Below are positions 1 through 9,868 of a DNA stretch of 64,000 bases, one piece after another (positions within the stretch are counted from its first letter, which is position 1; each line of letters starts with the position of its first letter). A program made the position numbers and the translations under genes. Source of the DNA: Flaccisagitta enflata (lineage: Eukaryota; Chaetognatha; Sagittoidea; Aphragmophora); the NCBI GenBank assembly GCA_965153355.1, contig OZ231127.1, positions 19,406,001-19,470,000 on the forward strand. The letters are read 5' to 3'. The notes beneath the pieces are model-generated. The model made no database searches. It worked only from the letters and a program-made list of their open reading frames with translations, and had not been told where the DNA came from.

Positions 1-245
1 CCCACTTATTTTTTCCAAAAAAAATCTCTTTAGGGGCTTTTTTGGGGGCCCTTAGGGGCCCCTTAGAAGTTAGAAATTTTTGGCTTACTGAGAGAAAGCC
101 GCGCAAGAAATCGAATCTCCGTCAAACAAATTTAAGAACATCTAGATTGGTGGTGATTTACTTCTGTCGTGACCCTAGACACTTCAGGGGGCGAGTTTTT
201 TTCAAACGGAGATGCAATTCCAGCCTTATAATTCTTAAGTTATAG
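1..245. repeat. Dispersed repeat, copy cut by the left window edge
   Basis: The stretch with GGGGGCCCTTAGGGGCCCC, AATCGAATCTCCGTC and CACTTCAGGGGGCGAG is repeated in diverged form at 54,795-55,040. There it follows a tandem array, so the element probably extends left of this window. No coding potential is seen. Confidence 0.6.
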
Positions 246-303
246 CTCGTCCCCTAGCAGGCGGTAGGGGTAGCAGAAAACACCAAAAAATGGCATATAG
301 ACT

Positions 304-1021
304 AACAAGACGGATACACAGCCACCCCAGTCGCGTGCAGGTATGCACTATGCAGGGGCTGTATATGAGGTCACTTGATCATTTGGGCAAAGTGAGGCCA
401 AAGACCGCGAAAACCAAAAAAAGTAAAGTGTGACGGACGGACGGATGGACGGACGGATCGACAAAGCGGGGTGTTTGGGGGCTTCGCATAGCAAAAATTT
501 GATTTCCCTCTTGTCCCGTTAACCTAATACGGAGTGAAAAAAATCATGAAGATGACCGTTTTCATTTTTTCAAAATTCCTTCATCTTCCGTTTTTGTTTT
601 GGCCTTAAAGTTTCCTCAGATTTCCCAGAATTCAGCGAAATCCTGTGTAGTCTTGTTACAAAAGGAACAATTGGTAGTTTTAGAAAATCATGATTTTCAT
701 AAAAATAAATTAAAATATCACAGCATAAGTTACAAAAGAGCTTGTGAAAAGGCAGATTAACAATTATTTAAAGAGCAGAAATTTGTAATAACTAATTCAA
801 AAAAGATCAACATATTTTTTCATCCCACTGCAATATACAAATTAGGCTCTCAAAAACTATTTTCTAAAAAACGGAAGATGAACGATTTTTGATAAAAAAA
901 ATTGTAAGGGTCCTAAAATTGGACACTCCACATTAGGTCAAGAGGATGAAAAGAAATAAGCAACTTTTGCTATGTGAAGCACCCAAGCGGGGTGTAGAGC
1001 CGCGTAGCACGCGACCAAAAA
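304..1021 (+). mobile_element. Hairpin-ended (GGAC)n element, interrupted by a MITE
   Basis: This is a copy of the commonest interspersed element in the window. It starts AACAAGACGGATACACAGCC, continues with CCAGTCGCGTGCAGG and a CAGGGGC box, then an imperfect GGAC/GGAT run, and ends GTAGAGCCGCGTAGCACGCG followed by ACCAAAA. A 512-bp MITE splits it inside the sequence GCGGGGTGT, which is duplicated on both sides. No protein is encoded, so it must be non-autonomous if mobile. The class is unknown. Confidence 0.75.
475..986. mobile_element. MITE with ~25-bp TIRs and 9-bp TSD (copy 1)
   Basis: The element begins TTGGGGGCTTCGCATAGCAA and ends with the inverted counterpart TTGCTATGTGAAGCACCCAA; about 22 of the outer 25 positions match. 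Similarity between the arms continues for roughly 120 bp. It is flanked by perfect 9-bp direct repeats GCGGGGTGT at 466-474 and 987-995. TSDs of 9 bp are typical of Mutator-like elements (established knowledge); assignment to that group is inference. Two more copies lie at 10,255-10,978 and 39,181-39,668. Confidence 0.85.
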
Positions 1022-1264
1022 GTTTTACAGCAACAAGTGAGATTAACCAAAGGACGGATCAAACGAAAAGGGGGGAGAGAAATCAAAGGTAGTGCAACTA
1101 TATAGACCCCTGCCGCCATGTCATAAATTCAATGAGGTATTCCGAGAGGCTCGTTTGATGATCCCTATCGAAATATATTTGTCCGTCCAGTTGTTCCACC
1201 ATACATCGCACATGTGCAACGATAAATTTATTACACAATGACGCAGCCGGGACGCATCAAGCGT

Positions 1265-1376
<112 letters not shown>

Positions 1377-1528
1377 GTGAATTGCTACGCTGATGTAAAA
1401 CAAATTGTATATCTCTGCTCAATGCATTCATTAAATGGTTCCTACGTCAGACTCCAAGTCAGTCACAGACTGGGATATCTGCGAGGACACCAAAAAAATT
1501 GTAATTGAACAAATCGCAATAATAAGTT

Positions 1529-1722
1529 AGCCTTCATGGCCTAATGGTCAGAACACTTGCCTTCACTAACGAGGGTAAAGGGTTTGAACCCAGGATGGAC
1601 ATAAAGGTAACACTGGAATTTGAGGGAGCGCCTAAAACGCTGTGTCGGTCTCAAGTTCGACAACTGCGGTGACTTACTATGCTGATGTATAACAAATTGT
1701 ATATCTCTCTCTCTCTCTCTCG
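1529..1722 (+). mobile_element. tRNA-derived SINE (Glu-like head)
   Basis: The head resembles a tRNA gene. An A-box-like segment, TGGCCTAATGG, lies at 1537-1547 and a B-box-like GGGTTTGAACCC at 1580-1591. A TTC lies in the expected anticodon region, which resembles tRNA-Glu. A tRNA-unrelated body follows and ends GATGTATAACAAATTGTATA plus a (TC)n tail. The same 3' segment recurs at 1384-1416, and a degenerate head recurs at about 32,863-32,910. The acceptor stem pairs poorly, so a functional tRNA is unlikely. The RNA polymerase III promoter could still be active. Confidence 0.6.
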
Positions 1723-1737
1723 TCGATTAACGATTTT

Positions 1738-2129
1738 GTTTTTAGATGCGTCCTGGCATCGCTATCAGACGGTGTGTCCTACGTCTGTCAGAGTGCCTAG
1801 AAAAGCCAAAATTATACTTCGCCTGGCAAAACTATTTTTCTTCTGCAAAAATGCTTCCACATGAGCCATTTCACGGGTTTTAAACACACTGTGTCCCTTG
1901 GTCTGTCTGTCTGTCTGAATGTCCGCCACGCGAAAATTTCAAACGCTGGGGGTGGGGAGGAGGCGTGGGGGCGAAGAGTAAGGAGGGGGTGAGGGAGTAA
2001 TCAGTTAATATTTTTCTCTTTATCACAATATCTTTATATCTTCGTATCATTATATCTTATTATCTTTATATCTTAATGATTTGTATTTTAACATCTTTAG
2101 CATCTATTGGACTTCACTTGGCCTTGTTG
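1738..2129 (-). mobile_element. Hairpin-ended element, GATGCGTCC subfamily
   Basis: The copy starts TTTTTAGATGCGTCCTGGCA, continues with GGTGTGTCC and ends CATCTATTGGAC...GGCCTTGTT. It shares this plan with copies at 23,800-24,032 and 60,470-60,660. In the orientation used for the main family, the AACAAGGCC end is on the right, hence the minus strand. Confidence 0.55.
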
Positions 2130-2541
2130 CATGGGTGTACGGGAAGGACGTCAGGGACGTCGGCCGACGTCCCTGTTTGTCGGACTTACACCCCTGTCGG
2201 ACTTAGGCCCAAAGAGAAAAAGAAGGCAAAAAATGAAAAAGAATAAAACAAAAAGAAAAACAGGGGGGAAAAATGCATAACTAGGGGGAGCGTGAGAGAT
2301 CAATTTGGACTGCACTGTTTTCTCTTGTATGAGAATAAGATTAAGATTTGAAAAAAATGAATAAGTAATAAATTGTGTTGGGCTTGGAGCTCTGTCGGAC
2401 TTGAAACAGGCTGCTGACGGCCCTTTAAGATTCGGCGCCATACACTTATGCCTTGTTGCCTTATCCGCCGTACCACTCCGTGCTGTTTTGTTATTTCGCT
2501 GTAGCTGTTGTGTTGGTCACAAAAAAAACCTAGGCCAATGT

Positions 2542-2815
2542 CAAGGCCAATAAGCGCGCCTCACTTCATTAAGAACTTGTGAATGAACGTTTTCAATGAA
2601 TGAATGAATGAATGAATGAATGAATGAATGAATGAATGAATGAATGAATGAATAAATGAATGAATGAATGAATGAAAATGAATGTGGTAAGGCATGAAAG
2701 GTGATAGAAATGACGGAATACGTCAGAATTAGCCGTTTTGCTCATTTCGAACGTTTGCGTGATCGACCAACCGACCGACGGACATGATCTCTTATAGAAG
2801 TGCGAGGACGCACTT
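2542..2815 (+). mobile_element. Hairpin-ended element with (GAAT)n core
   Basis: The order is AAGGCCAATAAGCGCGCCTC, then (GAAT)n at about 2597-2676, GACGGAATACGTCAGAATTAG, a short GACC/GACG run and TTATAGAAGTGCGAGGACGC, ending ACTTAA. Copies with the same order lie at 13,885-14,135, 35,115-35,340 and 59,562-59,812. Confidence 0.65.
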
Positions 2816-2990
2816 AACAAGGCCGGATACACGGCCAATACCAGTCGCGGACGGGTGGGCAGGGGCGGAAATGCGTGTTTTCACACTTTCCAACTCGATC
2901 ACCACGGACCGACCGACCGACCAACCAACCAACCGACCGACGGACGGACGGACAAAGCCTCTTATAGAGTCGCTAGTCCGCGACTAAAAA
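2816..2990 (+). mobile_element. Hairpin-ended (GGAC)n element, full copy
   Basis: One of the cleanest copies. It runs AACAAGGCCGGATACACGGC, CCAGTCGCGGACGGGTGGGC, AGGGGCGGAAATGCG, a (GACC)n/(GGAC)n run, AAAGCCTCTTATAGAGTCGC and GTCCGCGACTAAAAA. The left end folds on GGCC...GGCC and the right end on GTCGC...GCGAC. A truncated head-to-tail copy follows at 2991-3110. Confidence 0.8.
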
Positions 2991-3110
2991 CAAGGACGGA
3001 TACACGGCAGGACAGTCGCGGATGGTTGGGCAGGAGCGGAAATGCAAAAACCACTCACAATTCAGAAATGTTATGGATGGACGGACAGACCGACGGACCG
3101 ACCGATACGG
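2991..3110 (+). mobile_element. Truncated hairpin-ended (GGAC)n element
   Basis: It begins CAAGGACGGATACACGGCAG directly after the CTAAAAA end of the preceding copy and stops inside the GGAC/GACC run, so the 3' hairpin is missing. Confidence 0.65.
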
Positions 3111-3162
3111 CTTCTTCCTGTCTTTCCTGTGATTTCATTTTGCTTTGTCCGACTGTAGCTGT

Positions 3163-3208
3163 CAGTCTCTCTCTCTCTCTCACTCTCACTCTCACTCTCA
3201 CGCTTCCT

Positions 3209-3302
<94 letters not shown>
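3163..3302. repeat. (CT)n microsatellite with CACTCT interruptions
   Basis: The tract is TCTC-rich with a short CACTCT array, then about 46 CT units. It holds no real coding frame. Confidence 0.95.
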
Positions 3303-3306
<4 letters not shown>

Positions 3307-3702
3307 ATAATACACTTGCGTGATATTGGATGGCGTCGTTCTTGATGTATATGCAACGATTTTGGATCTGGATTGGATTGTTATCTGGAATTGTTATCTG
3401 GATCTGTTATCTGGATCTATTATTATGGATTGATCGCTTGAAACATGGGTTACTATGGAAAGAAGCGGCGTTATCGAAAGTGTACATGATTTTGTGTCAT
3501 TTTGCATTGTTGTTCGCGACATTTTCTTCGTGTTATTGAAAGTATTGTTCTACACTCTTTTTTCTTTTTAAGGACCAGTAAATTTTTTTTGAGCCTCGGA
3601 TGTCCTTAAATTATCAAAAATTTAAGGCTGAAATGTTCTTAAAATGTCCTTAATTTTTTCTTCGCAAGGCAAGTATCTAATTATTGTCAAATGTAACTGG
3701 AC

Positions 3703-4920
3703 ATGGTGGAGAGGGTGAGGGGGGCATGGGCTAGGGGTAATGTCTCTCTTGGGGTTTTTGTTGACCTCAAGAAGGCATTTGACACCGTGGACCATGGTGT
3801 CCTCCTGGCTAAGCTTGAGCATTACGGGGTGAGAGAGGGGGCCCTGGGGCTCTTCCGGAGTTACCTGGGTGATAGGTCACAGTATGTGGTTTATGGGGGG
3901 CGGGAGTCAGAGAGGGGCCAGGTCAGGTGTGGAGTCCCTCAGGGCTCAGTGCTCGGTCCCCTTTTTTTCCTCATCTATGTCAATGACATGATGAGAGCAT
4001 GTGGGGACCTAGAGCCGGTCCTGTTTGCGGATGACACGAACATCTTTGCTGAGGGGAGGGACCCCGCTGAGCTTTTGGGGAGGGTGAACAGGGGTCTGGG
4101 CATGCTCAGCGAGTGGTTTAGGTGTAATAGGCTTACTCTGAACCTCAAGAAGACAGAGTATGTCTACTTTGGCAGACCGGGGGGGAGGGCTGACCTACCA
4201 GGGGGGATAGAAATAGGGGGGGAGCAGATTAGGATGGTGCAGGAGGCCAAGTTCCTGGGAGTCTGGGTGGATGAGGGGTTAAGATGGGCTGGCCAAATAG
4301 ATAGGGTGAGTAGGAAGGTGGGGCAGCTCCTAGGGGTGATAGGAAGGGCGGGGTCTTCACTGAGTGGTGGGGCGCTCCTTTCGCTGTACAACGCGTTGGT
4401 CCTCCCTCACCTTCAGTACTGCCTGATGGTTTGGGGCGACTTTAAGGAGGGGCGGAATCTGACAGCTGGGGGTGCGCTGCTCAGGTATCAGAAGCGGTTC
4501 GCTGGGCTGGCTGCTGGCAAGAGGGGAACATACCACGCGGACCCGCTTTTGGCGGAGCATGGTATGCTGAAGGTGGGGGATTTGTATCGGCAGCAGCTGC
4601 GGGTCCATGCCTGGCGGTTTTGGAATAGCAGGCTGCCTGAGAATCAGGCGGCAATGCTGAGGAGGGTTGGGGGGGTTCATGGGCATGGCACCAGGGCGGC
4701 AGGGTCGGGGTTGTTTCTGTCCACTAGGGACCACCGGTCTGTGGGGTATAGGGTACCGAAGGAGTGGGGCACAGTGCCGGAGGGGCTGAGGGGGGCTCCA
4801 TCACTTGGGGCTTTTAAGAGGGGATCGAAGGGGGGGTTTCTGTCCCAGTATGCGGGGTTCGTCTGCCGGGAGTCTAACTGTCGGGTCTGTGCGTGGCAGG
4901 CTGACCAGCAACGTGGGTAG
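3703..4920 (+). mobile_element. 5'-truncated non-LTR retrotransposon, intact RT frame
   Basis: This frame encodes 405 residues of a LINE reverse transcriptase. Visible RT motifs are FVDLKKAFDTVDH (residues 19-31, motif A), GVPQGSVLGPLFFLIYVNDM (motif B) and LFADDTNIF (motif C, the catalytic FADD). LNLKKTEYVYFG and FLGVWVDEGLRW follow in thumb-like positions. The rest resembles the C-terminal region of CR1/Jockey-type ORF2. The endonuclease and RT fingers are missing: stops precede residue 1 and nothing homologous is visible upstream, as in a 5'-truncated insertion. The frame is open and much more G-rich than its surroundings, which points to a recent insertion. An A-rich tract at 5094-5157 may be the 3' tail. 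The ATG at 3703 is simply the first in the open frame and need not be a real start. Confidence 0.85.
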
Positions 4921-6257
4921 GCAAAGCGGAAGGATGTCGTGTTTTTTGCGTATCTTGGCTCATCTGAAAACTTGTAGTGAATCATAATCTTGGCTTCGTT
5001 TTAGTCCTATCGTGTTGGCTGTGATTTTGCAACTCATTCCGTAACAATCGCTATTACCTTGAACTATCACGAATGGGGGAAACGAAGAGGGTATAAAAAA
5101 AAAACACAAAAAAAAACAAAAACAAAAACAAAAACAAAAAACAAAAAAAAAAAGAAAGAATAAACGAAACGAGTAGAAAAATAGCTTTCCCCCTGTTACT
5201 GTATAAAATGCGATCATACGCGTTATCGCCATATTCTTTATTACTGTTGCGTTCTATGTATTGAACCTCGCTGTTGTCCATTGTCGTGATAAAAAATTGA
5301 ATTGCAACTGCTCGAGATCAGTCTTTGGTCTATTGCTTAACATGTTGCCTTTACCTTTCTCTCTACAGAACAAAATAAGAGAATGCCCAGGCTGAGATTC
5401 AGTTTTGGTCATTTTCAAAAGGATTTTTTTTTTAATTTCTGATCTAAAAAATAAATTTTATTCAAATTTTTCAGAAATATAGGTTTTTTATCTATAAAAG
5501 AACTTCCTTATTTAGTTTGCCTATGAAATCAGGCATTATATTAAAAAAGACCATGATAATTACCAAGTTTAAGATAGAAATATTATAAATAAGGTGTTTT
5601 CATACAATTCATATTTTAATAAACATCGAAGAAATTAAGAACACTTTAAGAGAATTTCAGGCTGACAACGGCCCAAAATTTAAGAACACCCAGGCTGAGT
5701 TAAAAAAAGTTGATGATCTGATCAAAAATACTTATGCATATTGACACACCCGAATGCAAAAATCCTCGTTTTCCCTCATTATTAGATATTGATTTATGAT
5801 GTCAGCAGTGTACTTTCGTAAAAAAAAACATTGTTTCTACTGCAAATGGCAGCGTCAGGGGCGTCCCCCTTGAGGTTTCAACAATAACCGACCGACGGAC
5901 CATTAACTATGCCAATGAGTGAATAGAGTTTTACCGCTATAGGTTATACTCATTTTTGCCTCTCTTGACTTTCTTTGCAGAAAAAAAATCATTCTTTGAG
6001 GAAAAACGCATTTTGTTTTTCGTTCAAAACTTCCGTGGCGTCTCGACAGAGGAAAATCTTCATTTCGGTGATTCGGTCCAGCAAAATTCCTTCCCGGCCC
6101 CGTGAAAAAACGGACTAGGACCGTGACTGTCGTCGAAACTGCACGTCGTAAGCCCGAAACATAGGTTTTTCCTATATTTGGTAAGGGTATCAGAGACGAT
6201 GACAATGTGCGATCTATGACAAATGTCGTTTTCGTTGGACGATTACTCTTTGTCAAT

Positions 6258-6593
6258 ACCGTATTTTCTGCATTTATCGCCCCCCCTCTAACTAGCAGCC
6301 CCCTCTTCAAGAGATAGTGCTTATAATAAAAATTATATCTTTAAAGAAATTCTGTCACATTCATTGGAAATGAAAGTTTTTTAAATGCCATAAAAGCAAA
6401 TGAATGGTAAGCAATTTTATAAATATTCTCTGGTATAGTGCTTTATAGCACTGAATCACAAAAGATTTGTCAAAAACAGTAAATTTCATACGAGTCATGC
6501 GAGTGAATGAGGGGGCGCTATTTGCGGTTGAAAGTGACAATATTTCATTTGAATTCCAAAAGCGCCCGGGACGCTAATTACAGGAAATACGGT
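6258..6593. mobile_element. MITE with ACCGTATTT terminal inverted repeats
   Basis: The left end ACCGTATTTTCTGCATTTAT and the right end TAATTACAGGAAATACGGT are imperfect inverted repeats. Just inside them lie C-rich and AGCGCCC segments. A degenerate relative appears to span about 32,530-32,985. It lies 87 bp upstream of the start codon at 6681, so it may sit in the promoter or 5' UTR of that gene. No clear target duplication was found. Confidence 0.55.
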
Positions 6594-6680
6594 AAATGTG
6601 ATAACCCGATTGTGGTGTTTGTTGTACTGTATTTTGCCTATTTTCCCGGAAAGGCTGACCGAGACGAAGAATTAAAGATC

Positions 6681-9600
6681 ATGTCGGATGACGAGAACTT
6701 TGAGGACGCGAAAAGCGACGAAGACCCAGGTAATATGGATAGAATCAAACAATAAATGCCGGATGCGTTGTCTCGGGTCTCAACGGAAAACTGTGTACTT
6801 AAGTGTATGGTTGCTCAGTGAATGATATGATTTTGTGAATGTAGATTGTAGAGTTAGATATCTGATGGACAATGTTTTGAAATGACTGAATGATTGGGTG
6901 TCTAATTGAACGGCCGAGTATTTTGTAAATCGCTGAAAGAACTATTGCGTGTATAAGCAGCATGAAGTATTGAATTAAAACAATGAACGATTGTATGGCA
7001 GTGACCGATCACCAATTTGTTCTATGTATGATAACATGTCACCAGAAATTACTTTAAGCGAATAGCCCAAAGATTTACAGAACAAGTAAATTGGTGATAA
7101 ATGTCTTAGTGATTGAATGGGGAGATGAATGTGATTGATTGAATTGCTGGCTGGGTCGTTGTTCAGTGGGTGAATGCAATGATGGATGAATTATTGAATG
7201 GGTGTATAGATAATTTTATGTTGTCACGTTGGGGTTTATCTGTATAAAGAACTGAAGGGCTGCTTGTTAATTTGGGGGCTGAATGATTAATTGGCAGAAC
7301 GAGTGAATCATTGGCAGAGGCAGAATGATTAAATGGCAGAACTATTGAATCATCGGCGGAGGCAGAATAAGTGACTGCAGAAGGAATGATTAAATGACGT
7401 GATGATTGTTAAATGACATCTTTATTAACAAAATGATTGACGTTGTTGAATGAACGACAAAAAAATATTTTTACGATGAAACCTGAGTGATTGCATGTCA
7501 GAATCGATTGACAGTGGTAGATTGAATACCAGAATGTGGGATTGTATGTCAGAATGAACGATTGAATGATACGAGAATAAACCAATTTATGGTTGACTGA
7601 AACTCGAAAAGTTGGGAAAATGTTATGGAACAAATTCGTTCTCGATAAAATGTTAAAAGAAAGTATGAAGGAGAAAAATACGTCAGTGACTTAAAAAGAA
7701 AATGTTGTCAACTTGACAGTGGCAAATGGGGACGCTTCCGGAGATGATGGGGCGGCGGCCAAATTGGTGAAGAAGAGGAAAATCATGGAGCCGGAGTATC
7801 CGATGAGGGTGTCGGATCGTGGCAACAAAGGCATGGCTTCGTCCGCCTTTCTCGCGGATTGGCTCTCAACTCATTACGAACCGAAGGACGAGACGGAAGG
7901 GGAGATCGCTTCCAAGGTAACATTTGGTGTACACGTTGAGTTGAAAGAGCCGTGAATAACCCAGGGACTTTTGAAGAAGCTCTGGAAAGATTGCCACAAT
8001 TGCATATGTGGGATGAGTTGCCCTCTTCCAATTTCTGGAGCTTGAACCGCATTTTTTATTTGATCTACCAATTGTAGGCTTTGTAAAATTCCTTCACAGT
8101 CCACCGCCACTGTCCACTTAAGACTAAACTTTTATTGGAAAATCCCTTTTGCACGTCCCAACTGTGCGATCTTAGGTTTACGACTTGTACTTCAACGAGT
8201 GCGTCCGACGTCAGGATGCAGCGTTGGATTACCATGAGTTTGTCGCCGCGTCTCTCAAAGTCTTCCCGACAATCTCTAAAGAAGGTCGCATACCCGAGGG
8301 CAAAAAGACAAAGAAAACCATGTTTACCGGTAAGAAGTTCGATATGTTATTACTAATTCGCAAATAGCCAGCTAAACCACTGCGTTGTCCATTCTTGTAA
8401 ACTTCGTTGCTTTGTCTACAGGACAAAGGAAGAAAGAAAGTGACTGTTTACAAGAATGGACAGCGCAGTGGTTTAGCCTGCTAAAATGTGTATTTGTGAA
8501 TGAGTAATTTGATCATGTAAATCATCATTAATTCCACGCCTAAGGACCTGATCATGCTTTATAGCTTGTTTTACATTACGGCTGTAAGCTGATTTTCACT
8601 CTACTTTTTACTCAGGTTTAGCGATGCGACCGGAATCTCCGCTTTTTACCCTCACAAAGCCGAAGAAAGTGGTAAAGGAAGAAGGTGGAAAAGAGAAAAA
8701 AGCGGGTATGTACTTAATATTGCGAATGTTCCATTGATTATTTAGCTATTCTTTTTAATTATCATGATCGCAACAGCATCTTAGACAAAAGACGAGGACA
8801 AATGGATAATTCATTCAATGTCGAACATTTACGCTTTTTGGGCAGCGGCCCAAAGGGGATGAAGTCCTGTAGAATACAGGGAGACTTTTGTTCGACCGTT
8901 CGTTCGTCCGTGCGTCCCCTGGGCCCTCTCAGGCCTGAAATCTGCCCTCACACAGATGAAATCTACCTTCTCAGGCCTGTAATCTGCCCTTTCAAGCTTT
9001 GAATCATCCTTCTCAGGCCTTGAATCTGCCCTTTCAGGCCTGAAATCTGCCCTCTTAAATTCAAGGCCTGAGAGGGCAGATGTTAGGCTTGAGAGGGCAG
9101 ATTTCAGTTCTGAGGGCAGATTTTAGGCCTGAGAGGAGGGCCTGGGGGGGACGGACGGACGAATGAACGGACGGATGCCCTGCTTCCCCTCATTCCAATT
9201 TCCAATCATGCAAAGCAGGGCAACGGGTATCACTGACCACATATTGCCCTTGGGCGACCTGTTCTCCTTTTAAGGGATGAATTTGAAGGAATTTGAATCT
9301 CGAGTGACGGATGCGGTCAAAGAGTTGAATAAACCTGGAGGCGTCGGCGTATCCAGACTAAAAAGATATTTCACCGAGAAGTTTCCCGATTATCACGTCG
9401 AGGTCAAAACATATCTCCTCATCAACGCTTTGGAACGGCTCGCAGGTCAGGATTTTGATGAGAGCAAAACGTGTTTGTTGCTTACAAAACTGGGAGGCCT
9501 TCAATGACTTACTACCAACTGCATGTTCATTACGCAGCTTCTTGGGGTACCAAACATGAACCAGGTCATTTTCTTTTTCCCAGCTTATGGCACGATTGCC

Positions 9601-9776
9601 CACGAAAAAGGCGTCGGCCTCTGCGCCTATTATTCGCCGATAAAAACTGAAGAAGAAAAGGCGGCCGAGGAGGCCGCGGAGGCCGCGAAGAAAGAAGAGA
9701 AGGTGTTTTTTTGTACATGTGTTATTTTTTGAGTGTTTTTGTATGGGTGAATGAGTGTTTGAACGTATGTGTGATT

Positions 9777-9868
<92 letters not shown>

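Noticed and set aside
1529-1605. Functional tRNA-Glu gene
   Set aside because: Acceptor and anticodon stems pair poorly and a longer repeated body follows, so a SINE head is the better call.
2816-2990. Helitron assignment of the hairpin-ended elements
   Set aside because: A 3' hairpin near a CTAA end is suggestive, but there is no 5' TC, the hairpin overlaps the end and the 5' end also carries a hairpin; left unclassified.
6507-6755. Plus-strand frame reading through the chromatin gene start into EELKIMSDDENFEDAKSDED
   Set aside because: Upstream codons lie in a MITE, and the frame reads past the exon 1 donor; only the part from ATG 6681 to 6729 is kept.
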